The notes under the pieces: model-generated
What the model was told of the DNA's origin: nothing
Seen by the model: only the letters and a program-made list of their open reading frames with translations
The model's database searches: none
DNA from: Bacteroides nordii WAL 11050 = JCM 12987
GTDB taxonomy: Bacteria; Bacteroidota; Bacteroidia; Bacteroidales; Bacteroidaceae
Direction of reading: 5' to 3'
NCBI GenBank assembly: GCA_000613465.1
Contig: BAJA01000006.1
Coordinates: 1-64,000, forward strand
Length of the DNA: 64,000 nucleotides
Translations under genes and position numbers: made by a program
Part shown: positions 28,306-36,512 of the stretch, piece after piece
How the letters are laid out: every line of letters begins with the position of its first letter
Numbering within the stretch: position 1 is the stretch's first letter

Positions 28306-29115
28306 ATGAAATCAATTTTAGAAAATCGTCCGGCTCTTACAAATGAAGTGAACAAAGCCGCTGAGGTAGCCGGATACCTCTGGCAAAAAGGATGGGCCGA
28401 ACGTAATGGTGGTAATATCGTAGTGAATATTACTGAATTTGTTGATGATGAAATCCGCGCTCTGGCTCCTATTAGTGAAGTGAAGGCTATTGGTACTGTA
28501 CTTCCTTATTTGAAGGGGTGTTATTTTTATTGCAAAGGAACCAACAAGCGTATGCGTGATTTGGCTCGTTGGCCAATGGAACACGGTTCTGTCATTCGTA
28601 TTCTCGATGATTGTGCCAGCTATGTCATTATAGCCGACCAACCTGTACAACCGACTTCTGAACTTCCGTCACATTTGTGCATGCACAATTATCTGATTAG
28701 TAAAGGATCTACCTATAAAGCATCTCTTCATACGCATCCTATTGAGCTAATTGCTATGACGCATCATGAACCTTTCCTGAAGAAGGACGTGCTGACCAAT
28801 CTGCTTTGGAGTATGATACCCGAAACAAAGGCTTTCTGTCCGCGTGGTTTGGGTATTATTCCGTATGCATTGCCAAGCTCTGTAGCATTGGCTGAGGCCA
28901 CAATTAAAGAGTTAGACGATTATGATGTAGTGATGTGGGAAAAACATGGTGCCTGTGCTGTTGGTGAAGATATTATGGATGCGTTTGATCAGATTGATGT
29001 ATTAAGCAAATCGGCTCAGATCTATATTAATGCACGTAATATGGGCTTTGTTCCTGATGGTATGAGTCAGGAACAAATGCGTGAAATGACAACAGCGTTC
29101 AATTTACCTAAATAA
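28306..29115 (+). CDS. rhaD: Rhamnulose-1-phosphate aldolase
   Basis: This 269-residue class-II aldolase of the AraD/FucA/RhaD fold splits rhamnulose-1-phosphate into DHAP and L-lactaldehyde. The zinc ligands are visible in SLHTHPIELIAMTHH and WEKHGACAVG; GGNIVVNI near the N-terminus binds phosphate. It lies 20 nt upstream of the GH105 gene. It completes the rhamnose pathway; no lactaldehyde reductase is present in the window. Confidence 0.93.
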   Translation: MKSILENRPALTNEVNKAAEVAGYLWQKGWAERNGGNIVVNITEFVDDEIRALAPISEVKAIGTVLPYLKGCYFYCKGTNKRMRDLARWPMEHGSVIRILDDCASYVIIADQPVQPTSELPSHLCMHNYLISKGSTYKASLHTHPIELIAMTHHEPFLKKDVLTNLLWSMIPETKAFCPRGLGIIPYALPSSVALAEATIKELDDYDVVMWEKHGACAVGEDIMDAFDQIDVLSKSAQIYINARNMGFVPDGMSQEQMREMTTAFNLPK

Positions 29116-29135
29116 TCATCAAAGCAGTTATATCC

Positions 29136-30434
29136 ATGAAACGAATCTTTATATCTTGTGCTCTTTTCTTGTGTACTATTTCTCTTTCCGCTCAGACTAA
29201 AATGAGTGCAAAAGAGGCTGCTGTGAAAATTGCCGATCGGATACTTGATAGTACTACGTACGAATTTAAGAACACCAAGACTGGAGAGGTTTACAAATCT
29301 GTAAAAAAACTTCCTCTGTCAATGGATGTGAAAGTGGCTTGTAAATACAATAACTGGCACTACACGAATGGGGTCACTAATATCGCATTGATGGAACTTG
29401 CCGATAAAGTAGGCGACCAGAAATATGACAAGTATGTATTGAAGAATATGAATTTTGTCTTCAATGAAGGTAATCTTGATTTTTTCCGTCGCCAGTATGA
29501 TCAAGCTTTCAAAGAAGGAGGTTGGAATGCGATTCGCAAATTAAGCTGGCATATGATTTTCCGTGCTAAACGTTTGGATGATAATGGGCCGATGGGTGCC
29601 AGTTTGATTGATTTACAGATGCGTCACCCTAATGAGGCCTTTCTTAACTATGTGAATGAGACGGCAGATCATTTGAATTATGCCGAGCCTCGCCTGGTAG
29701 ATGGAACGATTGCCCGTCTTTGGCCGCATGTCAATACAATCTGGGCAGATGACGCTTTCATGGCTATCTCTTTCCTGGCCCGTATGGGGAAAATGACTGG
29801 TGATGAAAAGTATTTCAATGATGCTGCCAATCAGGTGCTGAACTACACCCGTTATTTGTGGTGTCCGGAAAAGAATATCTATTATCATTGTTACCATACC
29901 GATAACAAGGAACATGGCGTTGCTCATTGGAGTCGTGCCAATGGATGGGTATTTATGGCACAGGCCGATTTGCTTAGCATGATGCCGAAAGATCATCCGA
30001 TGCGTGAGGCGGTTATTGAGAATTTCCGTAAACAGGCCAGCGGTGTCGCCCGTTATCAGGGGAAAAATGGTTTGTGGCATCAGTTGCTTGATAAAGAAGA
30101 TTCGTACGAAGAGATCACTGGGACAGCCATGTTTGTTTTTGGTATTGCCCGTGGTGTAAAAGAAGGTTGGTTACATCCTGACTTTATTTATGTAGCAGAG
30201 CAGGGTTTGAAAGGCATGATGAAGAAGATAACGGATGAGGGAGATGTGACTGCTATTTGTGTAGGTACAGGTATTATGCCTTCTATCTCTTATTATTACA
30301 ATCGTCCAACTCAAGAGAATGATCCGATGGGGGAAGGCCCCGTACTTCGTGCGTTGATTGAAATGATTGATGCACCGAAATATTCTGAAATAAAGGCGGA
30401 AGAGCAGTACGATAAAATAGTATTGAAAAAGTAA
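29136..30434 (+). CDS. GH105 unsaturated rhamnogalacturonyl hydrolase
   Basis: This 432-residue protein has a signal peptide (CALFLCTISLSAQ) and an (alpha/alpha)6 barrel of GH105 (YteR-like). Seen: KYNNWHYTNGVTN, TIWADDAFMAISFL, HGVAHWSRANGWVFMA and DKEDSYEEITGTAM. It removes the unsaturated galacturonate left at the non-reducing end by PL11 or PL1 lyases. It is the last gene of the rha cluster and is followed by a hairpin terminator. Confidence 0.92.
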   Translation: MKRIFISCALFLCTISLSAQTKMSAKEAAVKIADRILDSTTYEFKNTKTGEVYKSVKKLPLSMDVKVACKYNNWHYTNGVTNIALMELADKVGDQKYDKYVLKNMNFVFNEGNLDFFRRQYDQAFKEGGWNAIRKLSWHMIFRAKRLDDNGPMGASLIDLQMRHPNEAFLNYVNETADHLNYAEPRLVDGTIARLWPHVNTIWADDAFMAISFLARMGKMTGDEKYFNDAANQVLNYTRYLWCPEKNIYYHCYHTDNKEHGVAHWSRANGWVFMAQADLLSMMPKDHPMREAVIENFRKQASGVARYQGKNGLWHQLLDKEDSYEEITGTAMFVFGIARGVKEGWLHPDFIYVAEQGLKGMMKKITDEGDVTAICVGTGIMPSISYYYNRPTQENDPMGEGPVLRALIEMIDAPKYSEIKAEEQYDKIVLKK

Positions 30435-30474
30435 TATATATTTTAAATAAATAGCTTTTTACTTTTTTATTTAT

Positions 30475-30516
30475 TACCCTCTTTTATAAGTGTAATATAC
30501 TTATAAGAAGGGGGTA
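30475..30516 (+). terminator. Terminator after the rha-GH105 cluster
   Basis: Arms 30475-30491 and 30499-30516 pair along ttataagt/acttataa and then tacccTc/ggggta with one bulge. It lies 40 nt past the GH105 stop and ends the rhamnose operon. Confidence 0.6.
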
Positions 30517-30641
30517 GTATTGTATTTATTAATTATTGTTTGTTGTGTTGTTCTGGTTTTGAATTTAGTGTCTGTATGGTGATAATCAAAATTTATATCT
30601 AAAGTGCCAAAAACAATAATATGTTCTTTTCTCTCATTGCC

Positions 30642-30649
30642 TATTTTTG
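30642..30649 (+). promoter_or_regulatory. -7 element for the first PL1 gene
   Basis: TATTTTTG fits TAnnTTTG and lies 25 nt before the ATG at 30674. An in-frame TTG at 30647 overlaps this element and is not the start. Confidence 0.5.
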
Positions 30650-30673
30650 CCTCGTCATTTAATATATAATAAT

Positions 30674-33600
30674 ATGAAAAACTTTACTTCAATCGTGGGA
30701 ACCTTTGCTTTGGCTCTTTTTCCTCTCTTGCCTGTGACGGCACAGTCTGTTACCGAACCACAATTAGCTTTTCCAGGTGCAGAAGGATTTGGTCGTTATG
30801 CTGTTGGTGGTCGTTATGGCGAGGTTTACCACGTGACTAACCTGAATGATTCGGGTGAAGGTTCTTTGCGTGATGCAGTGAGCCAACCTAATCGAATTGT
30901 GGTTTTCGATGTGTCGGGTGTAATCCATGCCAAATCAGTTATTCCTTTTGCTAAGAATTTGACTATTGCAGCTCAGACAGCTCCCGGAAATGGTATTGTG
31001 ATCTATGGAAATCGTGTCTCTTTTTCGGGAGCAGATAATATTATCTGCCGTTATCTGCGAGTACGTTATGGTTATGAGGAATCTCCGGGTGGATATGTAG
31101 ATGCAGCTGGAGTTGCTTTTGGTTCAAATATGATTTTTGATCATTTGTCGGTGACCTGGGGTACTGATGAATGTTTCTCCATCAATGGTGACTCTAAACG
31201 TCCGGATGATCAGCCCCGTAATATCACTATTCAGAACTCAATTATGGGTCAGGGGTTGTGGGACCACTCTTGCGGTGGCTTGATGCAGACCTCTGATGAG
31301 AATGGTATTACACTTTTCCGTAACCTCTATATTGATAACAAAACACGTAATAATAAAGTGAAAGGGCTTAATCAGTTCGTTAATAATGTAATCTATAACT
31401 GGGGTGATGGTGGTGCTTATATTATGGGGGATACAGATGCGGCTTCACTTGCTGATATTCAGAATAATTATTTTATTGAAGGTAAGAGTGAACGCTATCT
31501 GGTACGTTATAATGGAGGGACTCCTGAAAATCCCGTTACCCAGTCTTTTAGACCGACTGTCCCTTTTACACGTGCTAAACCTGCTTTTGTAACTTATTTT
31601 GCAGGTAATTACTTTGACAATAACAGAGATGGTAAGTTGGATGGACGTTTATTGACACGTGAGGATTGTAACCGTTATCAACCAGACAGTGCTATCCCTG
31701 AAGGAGGTCAGCAACTTACACCTACATTTTTGGATGGACCCTCAGAGAAACATCCGGTAATTGGTGCTAAGATGACGGCTGAAGAAGCTTATCATTGGGT
31801 TGTTAGTAACGTAGGAGCGACTCTTCCTGTACGTGATGAGGTGGATGCATATATGATTGATGAATTGACGTCTTTAGGTACTAAAGGCAGATAATAGATA
31901 CGGAAATGTCATTGCCGACCCGTGGCCCAGGTGAAATCTTGAGAGGCGTAAAACTTCCGGATACTGATAATGACGGTATACCTGATGCTTGGGAGGAGCA
32001 GAATGGTCTCGACAAGAATGATCCGACAGACGCTATGAAGATTGCAGCTAACGGTTATGCCAATATCGAAAATTACATTAATAGTATTGATGCACCGATG
32101 CCTTTCTTGGCATGCCCTTCAACGATGGAAGCAACAGCGGATCATACTACTATTACACTTTCCTGGAAAGATTATTCAGATGAAGAAGAGGGTTATATAT
32201 TAGAGCAACGTGATGCACAGGGTACCTTTGCAGAAGTGGCAAAATTACCGGTTAATACTACTTCTCATACTGTTTCAGATCTGACACCGGGCGTACTGTG
32301 TGCATTCCGTCTTAAGGCTTATAATACTACAACGGAGTCGGTATATTCCGATGTGTTGGAAGTAGCAACAAAGCGCTTGCTTGTAGCACCTGATCAATGT
32401 ATTGAACCGTCTCCGGAGATAGATGCTATCCTTTCTTTTAATGCTTCGAAAGATATCACACTTTCCTGGAAGAACGAAACGCATCCTGATAATGGTGTTA
32501 CTACTTATAAGGTATATGCCGGTACAGAAAAGAATAAATTGGAATGTATCTCTGGTGCAGAAGCACAGGAAGCTACTTCATTAACATTGAAAGCTGATCC
32601 TTCAAAGACTTATTATTGGCGTGTTGATGCTCTTAATGTGAAAAACGAAGTAACAACAGGTACAGTTTGGAGTTTCATTACTCAAACATTGGATGCAAAA
32701 GAACCGGTCATGTATTTATCATTAGACGGGACATTAAAGAATTTTGCGGATGTTGCTGGAGCAAAGGATGCCGAATTGGTTGAATTGGAGCCAACTTACG
32801 TAGCAGGAAAAAATGAACAGGGACTTTTGTTGGAAAACGTGGTGACCGGCTCTTGTATCTCTGTACCCTATTATGAAAGAATGAAATTTGAAGGGGGAGT
32901 GGTACGGCAGACCCGGCAGCTTCGTTCTCTGTATCTATGTGGGTGAAGTCTGATGGTTCTTGTCCCGTAGATGGAAAAGGATTCTTATTCCATAAAGGTA
33001 CATTTAAAGATAGTAAAGGCAAGGCAAGATGGTGCGGTGCGGAAATACGTAACAATGAACTTTACTTTGCGGTTAGTCAGAACGGAACAAAGCATGAGAT
33101 AAAGTTGGTATCGGGTGATGCATTCAAAAATATCTTTAATAATGAGTGGCATCATTTAGTATTTGTACGTAGCCATGAGGAACAGGCATTGATTGCTTAT
33201 TGTGATGGCAAACTCTTGGGAAAAAGAGATTCCAATCGTGCTTATATGAATTCTGAAGTGGGCATTGTTTTTGGTAATGTGATGGAAAAACTCAATGAAC
33301 CGTTTGCTGGAACATTAGACGAACTTAAGCTGTTCCGTGGAACTTTAATGGCAGAGGAAGTTGCCAATCTGTTTGAAACAGGAAATACAGCAGGTATTCC
33401 TACCAGTATCAACCAGGAACTCGCTATAAACAGTGAACTGGGCATTTATCCTTCTCCGTTCTTCAATCACTTTTATATAGTAGTTCCGCAAGAAGAGGTT
33501 TCGGTTAAGATATGCCTGTACGATGCTTCCGGTCGGCTGGCATTATCCCGTGAAGTAAAGGCTGATAATGGTACAGCTTACATCGGTGAGTTGAATGGAT

Positions 33601-33674
33601 TGGCTGGCGGTATTTATGTTGTGTCTGTAGAAACTTCTACAGGTGTAATAACTAAGACAGCTTTGAAAAAATGA
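30674..33674 (+). CDS. Multidomain PL1 pectate lyase (two frameshifts)
   Basis: The start MKNFTSIVGTFALALFPL gives a signal peptide. Domains in order: PL1 beta-helix (LAFPGAEGFGRYAVGG, HVTNLNDSGEGSLRDA, MIFDHLSVTWGTDE, FVNNVIYNWGDGGAY), a calcium-type spacer (DTDNDGIPDAWEEQNGLD), two fibronectin-III-like repeats, a LamG-like jellyroll, and a C-terminal sorting-type tail. One base is lacking near 31884 and one near 32893, where G5 should be G6. Segments are 30674-31894, 31906-32946 and 32937-33674. It is very similar in layout to the intact gene at 36513. It cleaves polygalacturonan, probably at the cell surface. Confidence 0.87.
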
Positions 33675-33997
33675 CACACTTTACTTCGTTGGTTTACTTT
33701 AGGCTATTTTTTAACGGAATTTCTGCTAAGTACTTAAAAACGGAATGATAATTCGGTAGGTACATTATTTGTATTACTCTTTGCGAAAATCTGTATTGAT
33801 CCTATGTATCAAGAATAATCATTGATTGTTGTATCTCCTCATAGGGGAAGGGCAATATTCTACAGGAAAGCAGATTGATCTTGGTAGGATATTTAGTGTT
33901 TTAAGATATAAAATGTACTCCGGTATAAAACAAAGTATACCCTAATAGATTGACAATCATTTTATTTTTTTTGATGTCGTTATACTTTTACCTTCCT

Positions 33998-34051
33998 TCC
34001 CTCACGCTATGTATCTTCTGCATATTGTATGTTTTATCATAGTGTGAGGGA
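33998..34051. other. 14-bp hairpin in a 673-nt non-coding gap
   Basis: TCCCTCACGCTATG (33998-34011) pairs with CATAGTGTGAGGGA (34038-34051) with one G-U pair and a 26-nt loop. The gap 33675-34347 has no gene. The hairpin is over 300 nt from the upstream stop, so it could be a terminator of a long 3' UTR or part of an unannotated small RNA. Confidence 0.4.
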
Positions 34052-34186
34052 TGTTGCAAAATAACTGCCAAATGTAACTTTCTCCCTTCTCTGTGTAGGA
34101 AGCATAACTTTTAAATTAAATTGTATTAGAACTACCTATTCCGGCATAAAACAATTTTTGTTGTTGAAAATTCATTAAGAAGTTTT

Positions 34187-34210
34187 AGATAGTTTGCTAT
34201 CTTTCTTCTT
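34187..34210 (+). promoter_or_regulatory. Conserved palindromic element (copy 2)
   Basis: GATAGTTTGCTATC followed by TTTCTTCTT is 21/24 identical to 17977-18000 and starts 161 nt before the start codon of the gene at 34348. Here it is also enclosed by ATTAAGAAG/CTTCTTAAT arms, so it can form a longer hairpin. The -7 element lies downstream of it. Confidence 0.5.
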
Positions 34211-34284
34211 AATTTTAAATCATAAAAATCAATTTTTGTATCAATTCAGCCAAAATTTACATGGTTCCGTGTTCGATAACTGCG

Positions 34285-34292
34285 TATTTTTG
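34285..34292 (+). promoter_or_regulatory. -7 element for the beta-strand-repeat protein gene
   Basis: TATTTTTG fits the consensus, 55 nt before the start codon at 34348. GTGTTCGATAAC lies just upstream at 34269-34280 and recurs at 62368-62379. Confidence 0.5.
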
Positions 34293-34347
34293 CATCGGTG
34301 TTAATATATTAATATTGAACTGTTGTTAAACTAATAATTTAAAAACT

Positions 34348-36342
34348 ATGAGAAAGAATACTTTTCTTAGTGTAGCGCTTTTAGCAGCGTCTGTATCAAT
34401 TGTCAATGCACAGGAACTTATTTGGCAAAATTCGTATGGGACAGGTGTTTGGGGAGTTTCATCGTCAGAGTGGGGAAAAGATTACGGAGGTGGTTTTTTG
34501 CTTCCTAACGGATGGGATAATGGTTCTACGGCTATTTTTAATGGCGGAGGCCACTTTAAGGATGCTGATGGGAATGATGTGAATACAGAAACCATTAAGT
34601 TAACCGGTGAAATGGAAGTGGCTGATATAAAGGTAAGTGGAGATAAGAATTACTCTATTTCTTATCAGGCAGAAAAGACTACTGATAAGATTGTTGGTGA
34701 AGGTACTCTTTTGAAAGAGGGTAGTGGAAATTTTATTTTAAATGTTCTCAATGAATTGAAAGGTGGAACGGTGGTACGTGGCGGATGTGTTATTATGGAA
34801 AAAGCTGATTCCCCTAATGCGTTTGGTCGTAAAGTTTCACTGGAAGGTGGAGGTATAGGTATGGCTATAAGCGATAATAAGAATACCCTCAAATTTTCTG
34901 CTGCGTCAATTGTAGTCCCAGATAAAAGCACAGGAGCTATAACAGCCGGACGTTATGTATATTTATTAAATGAATTTGGCGGTAAAGGTCAACTGACTAT
35001 CTACTCCGGTGGTGAACGTGTAGGTTTTACAGAAGATTTTGCAGGGAAAACAAATATGGCAGGGTTGACAGGTTTTGAAGGTGAATTGTTGGTAGGTGCT
35101 AATAACAATGAAGCTCTTTCACCCGGATATAAAGCTGTATTCTTGAATACTACAAAGAAATTTGATGATTTTGTTGCAGCTGGAAACTTTAGCGGAGATT
35201 TATATGGAGTAGATTCTACATTTGTGTACACGAAAGTTACTTTGCTGGAAGGAGCTGGATTTACAAGTGGTAGTGGAAACCGTTGCTATGCAATCGGCGA
35301 ATTGAATGCAGAAGAAGGCGGATGGCTTGGTGGATATGTGAAGAATTCAACTTCTCCGGATATTACTTATGCTGTGGGTTATTCTAATACAGATGTAACA
35401 ACACCGGTCGCTATCTTTGATCCCGGAAAAAAATCGTATAACTGGGTTCGTCTGATAAAGACAGGTACAGGAACCTATACTTTTACTCATGTGAATGAAA
35501 GTCCGGCTGCTGTATTCAAGGGCTTGTTCGTAAACTCTGGGCGTGCTTATATTAATATTCCTGTTACTGAAACTGGAGTGGCATTAGATAGAGTAACAAA
35601 AGCTCCTGCTGCCATGACTATTTATGCTAATGCAGTTGGTGGTGGTAACGGGCGTCTTGTAGGTGGTATAGCTGTAGAAGGTGGTAAACTTGAAGTAGGC
35701 TATATGGGTATTGGCGAACTGGTATTGGCTGATATTAATGGTGAAACTCAGAAATCTCCGTTAACGGTAAAAGATGGGGGGATAGTTGAATTTGAACTTG
35801 CCTCTGCAACAAGTTATGATAAACTGACTACAAATAATGTAGCTACATTCAACGGCAACAAGATTATTGTGAAAGCAGCTGAATCTTTTGATATAAAGAA
35901 TGGTGATACATTTACTATTTTAGATGCTGCGGTTGTCTCTGCAGGTGATACTTATGAGATTGAATATCAGGGATTCCCGGCCGGACTTACGTTTACTGCT
36001 GAAAGACAAGAATATCAGTCTGGTACAAAAATAGAGGGTGAAGGTGAAGAAGCTACGGAGGTTCCGGTAATGGGCTACAAAATTATACTGACTGCTAACG
36101 GATCAGGTACAGGTACTGGCATTGAAGTAGCCGAAACAGCTGAAGAAGTAGTGGTTTATGCACAAGATGGTAGTATTGTGGTGAACGGTGTCGATGTTGA
36201 GAATGTTGTAGTAGTGAATAATCAAGGTATACCGGTTGCCAACTCCAACTCAACTGTTGTTCCAATGAATGCTATGGAGGGTTTGTATATTGTAAAAATT
36301 AAAACATCTAAGGGGATAGTTGTTAAAAAGATTGTTTTATAA
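34348..36342 (+). CDS. Secreted beta-strand-repeat protein of unknown function
   Basis: This 664-residue protein has a signal peptide ending SIVNAQ. The body is glycine-rich with autotransporter-like beta-strand repeats (KGQLTIYSGGERVGF, GGWLGGYVKNS, LIKTGTGTYTFTHV, FVNSGRAYINI). These same landmarks occur in the same order in the N-terminal half of the GH10 xylanase at 18136, but here there is no catalytic domain. The C-terminus (GLYIVKIKTSKGIVVKKIVL) is a T9SS-like sorting tail type. It may be a surface glycan-binding or scaffold protein; no enzyme motif is seen. It appears monocistronic, with its own promoter and terminator. Confidence 0.75.
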   Translation: MRKNTFLSVALLAASVSIVNAQELIWQNSYGTGVWGVSSSEWGKDYGGGFLLPNGWDNGSTAIFNGGGHFKDADGNDVNTETIKLTGEMEVADIKVSGDKNYSISYQAEKTTDKIVGEGTLLKEGSGNFILNVLNELKGGTVVRGGCVIMEKADSPNAFGRKVSLEGGGIGMAISDNKNTLKFSAASIVVPDKSTGAITAGRYVYLLNEFGGKGQLTIYSGGERVGFTEDFAGKTNMAGLTGFEGELLVGANNNEALSPGYKAVFLNTTKKFDDFVAAGNFSGDLYGVDSTFVYTKVTLLEGAGFTSGSGNRCYAIGELNAEEGGWLGGYVKNSTSPDITYAVGYSNTDVTTPVAIFDPGKKSYNWVRLIKTGTGTYTFTHVNESPAAVFKGLFVNSGRAYINIPVTETGVALDRVTKAPAAMTIYANAVGGGNGRLVGGIAVEGGKLEVGYMGIGELVLADINGETQKSPLTVKDGGIVEFELASATSYDKLTTNNVATFNGNKIIVKAAESFDIKNGDTFTILDAAVVSAGDTYEIEYQGFPAGLTFTAERQEYQSGTKIEGEGEEATEVPVMGYKIILTANGSGTGTGIEVAETAEEVVVYAQDGSIVVNGVDVENVVVVNNQGIPVANSNSTVVPMNAMEGLYIVKIKTSKGIVVKKIVL

Positions 36343-36362
36343 ACACTTTGTTTAAAAGGAAA

Positions 36363-36406
36363 AGAAGAGAGACGGTTTCGATAAGAAGAACCGTTTTTCT
36401 CTTCTT
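36363..36406 (+). terminator. Terminator after the beta-strand-repeat protein gene
   Basis: The core ACGGTT (36372-36377) pairs with AACCGT (36389-36394) and is followed by TTTT. Outer arms AGAAGAGA/TCTCTTCT extend the stem around a small bulge. Confidence 0.65.
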
Positions 36407-36512
36407 AATTCTGATATTTATTCTTAATTGCCTTTAAAAATTAATCTTACTACGTACTATTGAGAGATATTTGATTTCTTTCCTGCGTAACCTTCAAATA
36501 AATGATAAAACT

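Noticed and set aside
36471..36512. TTG start 42 nt upstream for the second PL1 enzyme
   Set aside because: The added residues spoil the signal peptide; the ATG at 36513 fits better.
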